Origin: CAVQBP01 sp963710745
GTDB lineage: Bacteria; Bacteroidota; Ignavibacteria; Ignavibacteriales; Ignavibacteriaceae
Length of the DNA stretch: 64,000 bases
Direction of reading: 5' to 3'
NCBI GenBank assembly: GCA_963710745.1
Contig: CAVQBP010000007.1
Location: 141,751-205,750 of the forward strand
The notes beneath the pieces were generated by a model, which saw only the letters and a list, made by a program, of their open reading frames with translations, was not told where the DNA came from and did no database searches. Positions 9,457 through 18,486 of this stretch are shown in pieces. Position 1 is the first letter of the stretch. The number at the start of each line of letters is the position of its first letter. A program made the translations under genes and the position numbers.

Positions 9457-9837
9457 ATGAGGCGTATAGCAATAATAGATGATGATGCCGATATTCTTGA
9501 TGCCAGCAGCTTAATACTTACATCGAACGGTTATGAAGTAATAACGGCTGATAACCCCGATGACGGGTATAAAATCGTAAAAGAAAATTCACCCGATTTA
9601 ATTATCCTTGATGTTATGATGAATGAACCTGATGATGGTTTTTTTCTCGCTCAAAGGTTCAGAAAGGAAAACATCAAAATACCAATAATAATGTATACAT
9701 CAGTTTCCAAAGCAACCGGACTCGATTTCGGTGTAAGTGAAATTGTTCCCGTTGATGAATTTGTTGAAAAACCGATTTCACCAGAAGAGCTGGTTGGCAA
9801 AGTTAAAAAACTTTTACAGATTAAGCAGGAGGGATGA
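9457..9837 (+). CDS. receiver-only response regulator
   Basis: 126 aa, single receiver: D8-D9-D10, phosphoacceptor D52 in LDVMMNE, T81/S82, and K105 in VEKPI. I chose the ATG at 9457 because GTGAGGG lies at the correct distance before it; a GTG at 9445 would add four residues but lacks its own site. It shares the TG(L/F)xFGVS segment with the first receiver of the locus. Its stop is 1 bp from the start of hydC, so it is translationally coupled to the hydrogenase subunits. No output domain. Confidence 0.87.
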   Translation: MRRIAIIDDDADILDASSLILTSNGYEVITADNPDDGYKIVKENSPDLIILDVMMNEPDDGFFLAQRFRKENIKIPIIMYTSVSKATGLDFGVSEIVPVDEFVEKPISPEELVGKVKKLLQIKQEG

Positions 9838-9838
9838 A

Positions 9839-10312
9839 ATGCTGGTTATGGAAAAAAATGCTCTGTCCGGTGAAGTGGAAGAACTTATAAAGCTTTATGG
9901 TGCTGAACGTTCATCTCTTCTCCAGATTTTGCAGGCAATACAGAGAAAACATAAATATATTTCAGATTTTGCTCAGCAGGAGGTTGCCCGGCTGATGAAT
10001 ATCCATCCTGTTGAAGTTTATAGTGTCATATCTTTTTATTCTTTCCTTCATTCAAAACCGCAGGGCAGAAATATTGTAAGATTATGCAGAACAATTTCAT
10101 GCGACATGAAAGGTAAAGAAGATATAGTATCTGCAATAGAAAGGGAACTGGGAATTAAATTTGGTGAAACTACAAAAGATAAAAGGATTACACTTGAATT
10201 TACTAATTGTCTCGGCATGTGCGATCAGGGTCCGGCTATGATTATAAATGAAAGAGTATACACTCATCTTAATGCTGAAAAAGCAGTACAAATTTTAAAT
10301 GAGATAAAGTAG
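9839..10312 (+). CDS. hydC: NAD-linked [FeFe] hydrogenase, NuoE-like [2Fe-2S] subunit
   Basis: 157 aa. The start at 9839 follows AGGAGG by 6 bp and overlaps the end of the preceding regulator, so translation is probably coupled. The N-terminal helical bundle is followed by a thioredoxin-like [2Fe-2S] domain with C83 and C88 (LCRTISCDM) and C124 and C128 (TNCLGMCDQGP), the ligand spacing of NuoE/HydC/HndA. In trimeric hydrogenases this subunit passes electrons between the flavin subunit and the rest of the complex. hydB follows after 8 bp. The subunit type is clear; whether the complex bifurcates electrons is discussed under hydB. Confidence 0.92.
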   Translation: MLVMEKNALSGEVEELIKLYGAERSSLLQILQAIQRKHKYISDFAQQEVARLMNIHPVEVYSVISFYSFLHSKPQGRNIVRLCRTISCDMKGKEDIVSAIERELGIKFGETTKDKRITLEFTNCLGMCDQGPAMIINERVYTHLNAEKAVQILNEIK

Positions 10313-10320
10313 GAATAAGA

Positions 10321-11529
10321 ATGGAATCAATAACAGATAGAAAAAAAATAAGAACTGGCCCTGTATTGTTTTCCAATTACACACAGGGTGAAGGTATTAA
10401 AAAAGCTCTGCAGATTGGCAGAGAGGATATTTTATTTGAACTTAAAACTTCCGGATTAAGAGGAAGAGGAGGTGCCGGGTTTCCGACTGCAACCAAATGG
10501 ATGCTGACGGCAGCATCTATAGCTGAAGATAAATTTGTTGTCTGCAATGCAGATGAAGGAGAACCGGGAACTTTTAAAGATAGAGTGCTCTTATTGGAAT
10601 ATCCGGAGTTAGTATTCGAAGGGATGATTATTGCCGGTTTCACAATCGGAGCCAAATTAGGCTTGGTATATCTGAGGGGGGAATATGAATATATGCTGAA
10701 ATCCCTGCAGGATTATCTTCAATTAATGAGAGCAGAAAATCTATTGGGAAAAGATATTCAGGGTAAAGCAGGATTTAATTTTGATATTGAAATAAGACTT
10801 GGTTCAGGAGCATATGTCTGCGGTGAAGAGACCGCCTTAATTGAATCATTGGAAGGTTACCGTGGTGAACCGAGAAACCGTCCTCCTTTTCCGGTTGATA
10901 CAGGCTATATGGGAAATCCTACTGTTGTTAATAATGTAGAAACGCTTGCATCTGTTCCTCATATTATTACTAAAGGAGGGGAATGGTTCAAAACTCATGG
11001 TACAAGTAAATCTACGGGTTCGAAATTATTTTCAGTTTCCGGTGATTGTGAAAAGCCTGGTGTCTATGAACTTCCCTGGGGCACAACAGTTAATGAATTA
11101 TTAAAAATTGTGGAAGCAAAAAATACCAAGGCAGTCCAGGTTGGCGGTGCATCCGGAATTTGCTTACCTAAGTCTCAATTTAGCAGAACTTTAGCTTATG
11201 AGGATGTTGCTACCGGTGGTTCTATAATAATTTTTAATGAAAAAAGGAATATGCTTAAAGTATTGAAAAACTTTATGGAATTTTTTGTTGAAGAATCATG
11301 CGGGCAATGTACGCCATGCCGTATCGGGAATGTAAAGCTGCTGGAAGGAATAGAGTTAATAGAGAAAGGAAAATTCACCTTTTCTTATATCAATAAATTA
11401 AAGGACCTGGGAAGAACAATGCAGGTTGCTTCTAAATGCGGACTTGGACAATCAAGTCCTAATTCATTTATATCAATTCTTGAAAATTTTAAAGATGAAA
11501 TTTTTCAGACTAACGGAAGGGGGAATTAA
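10321..11529 (+). CDS. hydB: NAD-linked [FeFe] hydrogenase, NuoF-like flavin subunit
   Basis: 402 aa. FMN/NADH-binding signatures are GLRGRGGAGFPTATKW (45-60), CNADEGEPGTFKDR and CGEETALIESLEGYRGEP. The C-terminal [4Fe-4S] ligands are C327, C330 and C333 (SCGQCTPCRIGN) with C373. The subunit oxidises or reduces NAD(H). It has the size of a plain NuoF. Longer HydB subunits such as that of Thermotoga maritima (about 620 aa) have an N-terminal [2Fe-2S] domain and a C-terminal 2x[4Fe-4S] domain, both absent here. That favours, without proving, an NADH-dependent non-bifurcating enzyme. hydA begins 3 bp after its stop. Confidence 0.93.
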   Translation: MESITDRKKIRTGPVLFSNYTQGEGIKKALQIGREDILFELKTSGLRGRGGAGFPTATKWMLTAASIAEDKFVVCNADEGEPGTFKDRVLLLEYPELVFEGMIIAGFTIGAKLGLVYLRGEYEYMLKSLQDYLQLMRAENLLGKDIQGKAGFNFDIEIRLGSGAYVCGEETALIESLEGYRGEPRNRPPFPVDTGYMGNPTVVNNVETLASVPHIITKGGEWFKTHGTSKSTGSKLFSVSGDCEKPGVYELPWGTTVNELLKIVEAKNTKAVQVGGASGICLPKSQFSRTLAYEDVATGGSIIIFNEKRNMLKVLKNFMEFFVEESCGQCTPCRIGNVKLLEGIELIEKGKFTFSYINKLKDLGRTMQVASKCGLGQSSPNSFISILENFKDEIFQTNGRGN

Positions 11530-11532
11530 GAA

Positions 11533-13410
11533 ATGTCGAAACGTGAAAAAACAAGAATCCCTGTAAGCCAGCAGCCGTTTACTGTTCAAAAACCTGAAGA
11601 TATTACAACCATCGGCGGTACAGTAAGTGTCCAGATAAATGAGAAAAAAGTAACTGTTCCTTTTGGAACTACAATTTTAGAAGCATGCAATGAGAACCAG
11701 ATTCATATACCTACATTATGCCATCACCCGGATCTTTGTATTGCCGGTGTTTGCCGTATATGTGTTGTAGAAATTGAAGGAATGAGAACGCTCCAGACTG
11801 CCTGTTCATTTCCAATAACTTCTCCGCTAAAAATTCATACTTCTACCCCTATGGTTAGAAAAGCAAGAAGACATATTATTGATCTCCTGCTTAGTGAACA
11901 TTATGGTGAATGTTATTCCTGTTTCAGAAACGGTAATTGTGAATTGCAGTCTCTTGCAAAAGAATATGGAGTAGACAGCTATACTTTTGGGCATGTTGAT
12001 GAACCCCGTTATGAGGTTGACAGATCATCGGCTGCAGTAATTAGGGATATGAGTAAATGTGTATTATGTAAACGCTGTGTGAGGACATGTATCGATCTCC
12101 AGGAAGTCGGTGTTTTGGAAGCATTAGGGCGTGGGCATGAAACACATATCGGAACATTTTTAGATAAACCTTTAGCCGATGTTATATGCATTAACTGCGG
12201 GCAATGCATCAACAGATGTCCTACCGCTGCATTACGTGCAAATGATCCATCAGATGAAATATGGATGGCAATTGATGATCCGGTAAAGCATGTTGTTATT
12301 CAGACTGCTCCATCACCGAGGGCAGCAATCGGTGAAGAGTTCGGAATGGAAGCCGGTAAATCATTTACCGGGGAAATGAATACTGCTCTTAAGCGTATTG
12401 GTTTTGATAAAGTCTTTGATACAAATTTTACTGCTGATCTGACAATTATGGAGGAGGGAACCGAGCTTCTCAACAGACTTAAAAAAGCGATAGTTGATAA
12501 GGATGCATCTGTTAAGCTTCCGCAGTTTACTTCGTGTTCACCGGGATGGGTAAAATTTATTGAACATTTCTATCCTGAATACCTTGATTATCTTTCAACA
12601 GCTAAATCGCCGCAGCAAATGTTCGGTGCTTTAATTAAAACTTTTTATGCAAGCGAAGCGCACATTGATCCTAAGGATATTGTAACTGTTGCATTAATGC
12701 CATGCTCAGCCAAAAAGTTCGAATGCAACAGACCTGAAATGGATGCCTCAGGATATAAAGATGTGGACTACGGTTTAACAACTAGAGAAATGGCTCAGAT
12801 GATTAAAGAAGCCGGGATTTATTTGCCGGAGATGCCGAAATCTAATTTTGATGATCCGTTCGGTGATGCCTCGGGTGCAGGTTTGATCTTTGGTGCAACC
12901 GGTGGTGTTATGGAAGCTGCATTAAGAACAGTTTACGAATTAGTAACCGGCAGGGAAGTCCCTTTTAAAAATTTAAATATTGAACCATGCCGCGGCTTTG
13001 AAGGTGTAAAACAAGCTTCCGTGAAACTGGAAGGTTGTGTTGAAGACTATAAATTTTTAGAAGGAGTTGAATTAAAATTTATTGTAGCTCATGGAACTGC
13101 AAATGCAAAAAAGGTTATGGAAATGCTGAGACATGGTGAGTTAAATGATGTTCATTTTGTTGAAATCATGGCATGTCCCGGAGGGTGTTTAGGCGGCGGC
13201 GGACAACCGATTCCTACCAATGCAGAAATCAGGAAAAAACGTGCAGAGGCAATTTATGCAGAAGAGGAATCCCTGGAAATAAGGAAATCTCATAATAATC
13301 CTCATGTTAAATATATTTATGAGAAATTCTTGACAGAAGGACCATGCAGTAAACTATCGCATAAGCTGCTGCATACTCATTATACTAAAAGGGGGAAGTA
13401 TATATCATAG
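11533..13410 (+). CDS. hydA: [FeFe] hydrogenase catalytic subunit
   Basis: 625 aa. N-terminal [2Fe-2S] (C63, C74, C77, C91), His-ligated [4Fe-4S] (H123, C127, C130, C136), and two [4Fe-4S] clusters (C176/179/182/186 and C219/222/225/229). The H-cluster domain has L1 FTSCSPGWV (C335, S336), L2 MPCSAKKFE (C391) and L3 MACPGGCLGGGG (C548, C552). A C-terminal small-subunit-like domain (about 565-620) follows. The enzyme interconverts protons and H2, here coupled to NAD(H) through hydB/hydC. L1 is unusual: the canonical CC pair is CS, with serine at the position that in CpI-type enzymes ligates the H-cluster cubane. No maturase genes (hydE, hydF, hydG) are in the window. Soluble, no Tat signal, so cytoplasmic. 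Confidence 0.93.
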   Translation: MSKREKTRIPVSQQPFTVQKPEDITTIGGTVSVQINEKKVTVPFGTTILEACNENQIHIPTLCHHPDLCIAGVCRICVVEIEGMRTLQTACSFPITSPLKIHTSTPMVRKARRHIIDLLLSEHYGECYSCFRNGNCELQSLAKEYGVDSYTFGHVDEPRYEVDRSSAAVIRDMSKCVLCKRCVRTCIDLQEVGVLEALGRGHETHIGTFLDKPLADVICINCGQCINRCPTAALRANDPSDEIWMAIDDPVKHVVIQTAPSPRAAIGEEFGMEAGKSFTGEMNTALKRIGFDKVFDTNFTADLTIMEEGTELLNRLKKAIVDKDASVKLPQFTSCSPGWVKFIEHFYPEYLDYLSTAKSPQQMFGALIKTFYASEAHIDPKDIVTVALMPCSAKKFECNRPEMDASGYKDVDYGLTTREMAQMIKEAGIYLPEMPKSNFDDPFGDASGAGLIFGATGGVMEAALRTVYELVTGREVPFKNLNIEPCRGFEGVKQASVKLEGCVEDYKFLEGVELKFIVAHGTANAKKVMEMLRHGELNDVHFVEIMACPGGCLGGGGQPIPTNAEIRKKRAEAIYAEEESLEIRKSHNNPHVKYIYEKFLTEGPCSKLSHKLLHTHYTKRGKYIS

Positions 13411-13490
13411 AAGGGTTTGAAAGGTATCCTCAGTAATTTTTAGCCGAATTTAGCTAAGATATCTTCAGGAAATTTTTATGTAATGAGTAT

Positions 13491-13629
13491 GATTGTATGG
13501 ATGGATGAATGCATGAAGAAAAAAATAAATTTTTCATTTTGGTTGGCGGCTAATCCATACTACGATTGATTGAATGAGTGGCTGAATGGAGAGTTAATCA
13601 AACATGCAGTCATTCATCCATTCATGTAA
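13491..13629. repeat. imperfect inverted-repeat element with GGATGAATG-type ends
   Basis: ATGGATGAATG at 13501-13511 is matched exactly in inverse by CATTCATCCAT at 13611-13621. With mismatches the match extends outward and inward (GCATG inside on both arms), giving a possible long hairpin of about 140 nt. Between the arms is a further related word (GCTGAATGGA). The same word family recurs at 21168-21198. No ORF. It lies in the gap between hydA and a sensor kinase and may be a small palindromic intergenic repeat; I see no target-site duplication. Confidence 0.45.
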
Positions 13630-13692
13630 TAATTATTTGCTTTATAATAAAAAAAGCAAATAACTGTTAATTAAGAAAACTGATTAAATCTT

Positions 13693-15066
13693 ATGATAAC
13701 TCTGGTTCCGACATGGGCGCATCACTACGATGCTTTCTGGGATGCAATAAAGAGAAGAAATAATTGGTTTATCAAGCTACGCTACGGTGCTGTTTTAATG
13801 CTGGTTGCCTTTCTTTTATCAGCGGAGTTGATCCTCCATGCTGCATATACAGATCTGCAGGTCAGAGTTTTTGTTATTCTGGTTTTGGCAATATTGGCTT
13901 ACAATATATCTTTTCAGAAGATAAGCAAAAACCTGAAATGCATACCGGGTAAATTTAATCCTCTTCATCTGTCCCTTGTGCAAATGCTTTTTGATTTATA
14001 TGTGTTAACCCTGCTTGTTTATTATACCGGCAGCATCGAATCACCGTTATTCATGTTATTTGTATTTCATATGATCATCGGCAGCTTAATTTTACCGGGC
14101 AAAATAATATACAGTCTTGCCGGCCTGGTTATTATTGTCTTCTTCTCATTAACTTTTGGAGAATATTTTAATATCTTCGCTCATTATAATGTAAAAGGAT
14201 TCCTTCAGGTTCCAATTTACAATAATCTTCATTTCCTGCTGGCATATAATTTTGTATTCGCTTTTGTTATAATCTTTAGTGTTGTTCTGGCTAATCATAT
14301 TGCCGTACAGCTTTATAAAATGGAACAGGAGTTGGTAGAATCGATTAATAAACTGAATGAAGCTGAATTTGAAAAACAAAAGTATGTGATGGGTGTAGTT
14401 CATGAAATTAAAACACCTTTGTCTGCTCTGCATATCTATCTTGATTTAATTTTACAAAAATATCTTGGGCCTATAAGTGAAAAGGTTGAGGAAAAACTTT
14501 TAAGGGCACGAGCACGGTCGGATGAAGCCCTAAAATTAACTGATGATGTTTTAAAAATATCCAAGCTCAGGCTTCTTGATGAAATAAGAAATGAAGAAAT
14601 TGATTTAAATGAATTACTTTGTTTAATACATCAGCAGCAGAAAATAAATATTCAGTCAAAAAATATTAATTTTAGTCTGATTGATGATCGAAAAAATAAA
14701 AGAAAAATTAATGGTGACCTGCTGCTTCTCGAAATAGCTTTTTCAAATTTAATTAACAATGCAGTTAAATATGTTAAAGAAAATGGAGTTGTTGAAATAA
14801 CACTTAATTCAAATAATGACAATATTGTGGTTTCAATAAGTGATAACGGGATAGGAATTCCACATAAAGACCTAAAAAATATTTTTAAGGATTTTTACCG
14901 CGCTTCTAACATAAAGCAGAAATCTTACGAAGGAACAGGTCTGGGTTTATCCTTTGTTAAGCAAATTATTAAAAGACACAACGGAGAGATAAACGTGGAA
15001 AGTCCGTCTAAATTAGGGGATGAAAATAATCCTGGGACCTCTTTTGTTGTAACCATACCGTTTTAA
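13693..15066 (+). CDS. six-TM membrane sensor histidine kinase (RegB/PrrB-like layout)
   Basis: 457 aa. Six predicted TM helices (about 33-51, 58-73, 96-111, 117-133, 138-156, 179-201) precede a coiled linker, the H-box GVVHEIKTPLSAL (H237) and an ATPase domain with LINNAVKYVKENG, DNGIGIP and GTGLGLSFVKQI. The segment YYTGSIESPLFMLFVFH in TM3-TM4 resembles the quinone-sensing region of RegB/PrrB/ActS kinases, which respond to redox state. No response regulator is adjacent. It is 282 bp downstream of hydA, so it may be a separate unit or a readthrough member of the hydrogenase region. The kinase assignment is firm; the redox link is an inference from topology and location. Confidence 0.87.
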   Translation: MITLVPTWAHHYDAFWDAIKRRNNWFIKLRYGAVLMLVAFLLSAELILHAAYTDLQVRVFVILVLAILAYNISFQKISKNLKCIPGKFNPLHLSLVQMLFDLYVLTLLVYYTGSIESPLFMLFVFHMIIGSLILPGKIIYSLAGLVIIVFFSLTFGEYFNIFAHYNVKGFLQVPIYNNLHFLLAYNFVFAFVIIFSVVLANHIAVQLYKMEQELVESINKLNEAEFEKQKYVMGVVHEIKTPLSALHIYLDLILQKYLGPISEKVEEKLLRARARSDEALKLTDDVLKISKLRLLDEIRNEEIDLNELLCLIHQQQKINIQSKNINFSLIDDRKNKRKINGDLLLLEIAFSNLINNAVKYVKENGVVEITLNSNNDNIVVSISDNGIGIPHKDLKNIFKDFYRASNIKQKSYEGTGLGLSFVKQIIKRHNGEINVESPSKLGDENNPGTSFVVTIPF

Positions 15067-15138
15067 AGTCAAAAGTCAAAAATCAAAAGTGTAAAACATA
15101 TTGTACTATAATGAAAATAAAGTAGAGTTGTATAAGTA

Positions 15139-17503
15139 ATGAAGATGATATGTTATTTTTTTTTACTTTTAGTGGTTGTTAATCCTTCTGAATTTGGACA
15201 GTCAATTTCATTTAAAGGGAAAGTTTTAGATTTTGAAACTAATGCTCCTTTAGCAGGAGTAAATATTTATGACAGTAATAAAGCATATACTGCCAGTACA
15301 GACAATGCGGGCAATTTTGCAATTAAAAATATTCCACCCGGAAAATATAATTTTATATTCTCTTTTATAGGTTATTTAACACAAAATATTAGTGCTGATA
15401 TTAAGAAATCAGTAACAACTAAAATTGTAAAGCTAATCCCTGCTCCGGTTACGCTGGGAGAAGTTACGGTAACAAGTACAAAAACCGATATGACTATAAA
15501 AGAAACTCCTCTTCCGATGGAAATTGAAACGAAAAAAACAATTGAAGAAACTAATGCTGTAACAGCACCCGATTTATTAAGCAGTTTACCGGGAGTTTCA
15601 CTTCAAAGAGATGGTATCTGGGCTACCTCAGTCAATATCAGGGGAATGGGAAGTTCAAGCCAGGTAATTCTAATTGACGGAGATAGAATAGAAACTGCAA
15701 CGGATCTGGATGCTTCATTATCTTTAATTGATTTAAATGATATCGAGAGAATTGAAGTAATTAAAGGCTCTGTTTCCTCACTTTATGGAACGGGTGCATT
15801 AGGTGGTGTTGTAAATTTCATAACAAAAGCTCCAAGTTTTTCCAATCAACTAAGTACCGGTGGTTCTGTATCTAGTTATTATAACTCTGTTAATAATGGT
15901 TATTCACATAATATTAATTTTGATTTGAAAAGAAATTTCTGGTATTTCAGAGTAAATGGAACACTTAGAAAAGCAGAAAATACAAAAACTCCGTCAGGAA
16001 TTTTAAATAACAGCCAATATTCCGATAATAACATCTCCGCACTTCTTGAATTGTTGCCTTTGGAAAATCAAAGCCTGAAAGTTGAATATCAAAAATATAA
16101 AGGTAATGATATCGGCATTCCCGGAGGTTATCCCCATATTTCCCGATAATGCACTTGTCAAATATTCCAATATTGAACGAAATCTCTTCTCAGCAAAATA
16201 TGAAATAAAAAACATTTCAAATTTATTAAGGAATATTTCGATAAAATACTATAATCAGAATATCTACAGGAATGTTGAAAATATTCCTTATTTGGTTCAG
16301 CATCCCAGACCTCTCCAAAATGTTTATGTTGAAAGTATTACACCTAGCGCAAGACACTATACAAACGGTATACAATTACAAACAGACTTTACTCCTTCTT
16401 CGGACCATTTATTAATTGCGGGAATTGATGCATGGCAGAGAAAACTGGATAGCAGAAGAGAACGAAATCTAAAGATAGAAATGCTTGATTCTCTGGGTTC
16501 TGTTATTAGTACCAATTATCAGACTATCGGAGAAAGACCTCTGCCGGAAGCGTCCTTTACAAGCATTGGCATGTTTTTACAGGATGATATAAATCTGAAC
16601 AAAAAGATTAAGCTTTCGATAGGCGGCAGAATAGACAGAATAAATGTAAGTAACTCGGAAATTTCAAATCCGGTTTATGTAATATTAAATGGAGTAAGGA
16701 ATGATTCACCGTCAAAATCAGGTTTTATATTGGTCATCTTACAATGCTCATGATATTTCATGGAGCGGAAATGCCGGCTTTATATATTCATTAAATGAAC
16801 AAACAGATATTACTTTTAATTTTGCCCGTTCATTCAGATCTCCTTCGCTTGAAGAAAGATATCAATATATTGACCTTGGTAATTTGGTTAAGCTGGGAGA
16901 TCCGAATCTGAAACCTGAAAAAGGATATTTCTTTGATTTGGGACTGAGAATATGGGATAAGACTATTTTTAATGAAATGGAATGTTTATTTGAATCTTGT
17001 TAAATGATCTTGTTACACAAATACCGGGTACTTATGAAAATCGTCCTGCATTAATAGAAACAAATATCGGAAAAGCAAGATTATATGGTTCTGATTTTTC
17101 ATTGCAGTATAATTATAATTTCTGGAGTTCGGTTTACTTTAATGCTTCTTATACCCTGGGGAAGGATATTTTAAATGATTTATATCTGCCTCAGATTCCG
17201 CCGATTAATGGTATATTAGGCTTTAAACTAACCCGGTTCGATTATAAGCTTGATGTTTCTGCAGTTATTTTTGCTGCTCAAAACAAAATTGCTCCCGGAG
17301 AAATTACTTCACCCGGCTATGCTTGTTTCAATGCCTTTATCCAATCTCCTTCTTTCAAAATAAATTTTGCTGATTGCAGAATTTTGGGAGGAATTCAAAA
17401 CTTAACAAATAAATCTTATAGAAATCATCTGTCCACAAACAGGGGATTTATAAGAGAAGAGCCGGGAAGAAATTTCTACTTAAAATTGAATATCGCATGG
17501 TAA
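15139..17503 (+). pseudogene. TonB-dependent outer-membrane receptor, broken by four frameshifts
   Basis: Signal peptide, carboxypeptidase-like regulatory domain (about 23-110), plug domain with LPGVSLQRDGIWATSVNIRG and IERIEVIKGSVSSLYGTGALGG, then a beta-barrel ending in an aromatic residue (LNIAW). The barrel only reads through if one base is removed from each of four short runs: CCCC 16132-16135, AAAA 16714-16717, AAA 16975-16977 and AAA 17002-17004. After correction the protein is continuous across all joins (e.g. NEWNVYLNLVNDLVTQIPG) and about 785 aa, normal for the family. All four events are +1. Either the gene is decaying or this stretch has homopolymer errors. The substrate is unknown. 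It is followed after 4 bp by a transporter gene, probably co-transcribed. Confidence 0.85.
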
Positions 17504-17507
17504 ATCT

Positions 17508-18386
17508 ATGAGCTGGTTTCTGCTTGCATTTATTTCTGCTCTTTTCTCTGCTGCTGCAGCAATTTCTCAGAAAAAAATTCTATTTAAAATTGAAGCTTTG
17601 GAATTCAGCCTTCTCCTTTCCATTTTAAATATAATCTTTCTGCTGCCGCTATTTCTTCTTCCTGAATTATGAAAATATATTATTGGGATAAACTGCTGGT
17701 TTTATATATAAAAACGATTCTGGAAGCATTTGCATTCTGGAATGTTATGCTTGCAATAAAGAACTTTGAGATCAGTAAGGCATTACCGCTTCTCGCTTTA
17801 ACACCAGGGCTGGTAGCCGTATCAGCTTTTATTTTTATCGGGGATTCATTAAGTCTGAATGAAGTTTTCGGAATTTTTCTTTTAATTCTAGGGTACCTAT
17901 ATCCTTGAGACTAAATCTAAGCGGGATTTATTAGATCCATTTAAAATATTTATCAGTTCAAAGAAACATCATTATGTTATTTCTGCTTTATTATTATTTA
18001 CAGTTACCGCACTAATGGACAGGCTTCTCCTGCATAAATATGATATGAAACCGGAATCATTTTTAGTCTTTCAGAATTTATTTATAGCTGTTAATTTCAT
18101 TCTAATATTCTTGTATTCAAAAAAATCTTTTAATAATCTGAAGAGTTTTGTTAGACCTGATTTATTAGAATTATTAGTTCTTATATCTGTTTTTACTATC
18201 ATCTATAGATATGCTCAAATTGAAGCGGTGAAAATTGCACCGGTTGCATTAGTTCTTGCAGTAAAACGAATTTCTATTTTCTTGGCTGCAATCATAGGGG
18301 GGAGGATCTTTAAGGAACATAACCTGTGGGTGAGAGCAGCGGCAACTGCAATAATTATTATAGGCACTCTTTTAATTACGGTTTAA
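17508..18386 (+). pseudogene. EamA/DMT-family permease, broken by two frameshifts
   Basis: Starts 4 bp after the TonB receptor stop. The first fragment (17508-17672) reads MSWFLLAFISALFSAAAAIS and three hydrophobic helices. A missing base near 17667-17668 moves the frame to the fragment through 17908, and an extra G in GGG 17891-17893 moves it again to the fragment ending 18386. Corrected, it forms about 290 aa with roughly ten TM helices in two repeats, the DMT transporter layout; the last helix ends in ATAIIIIGTLLITV. Substrate unknown. Two opposite indels in under 900 bp, next to a gene with four, suggest either pseudogene decay or a poorly resolved patch of sequence. Confidence 0.75.
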
Positions 18387-18457
18387 ATAACTCCAATAGA
18401 TTCTGTAGTTATATTTACTTAAAATTCTGTTATAGTATTTTTATGTTTATGTATTTA

Positions 18458-18486
18458 ATTTAATTCCAAAAGAAAAGGAATTAAAT
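18458..18486. promoter_or_regulatory. inverted repeat abutting a toxin-antitoxin start codon
   Basis: ATTTAATTCC (18458-18467) and GGAATTAAAT (18477-18486) are exact inverses around a 9-nt A/G spacer. The right arm ends on the base before the ATG at 18487 and contains the only GGA-like ribosome binding site. The position suits an operator for autoregulation by the antitoxin, or an mRNA hairpin hiding the ribosome site. The downstream gene is broken, so this may be a relic. Confidence 0.5.

Noticed and set aside
16997..17503. Independent short gene in the TonB receptor 3' part
   Set aside because: It is the C-terminal barrel of the receptor after a frameshift; the joined sequence is continuous.
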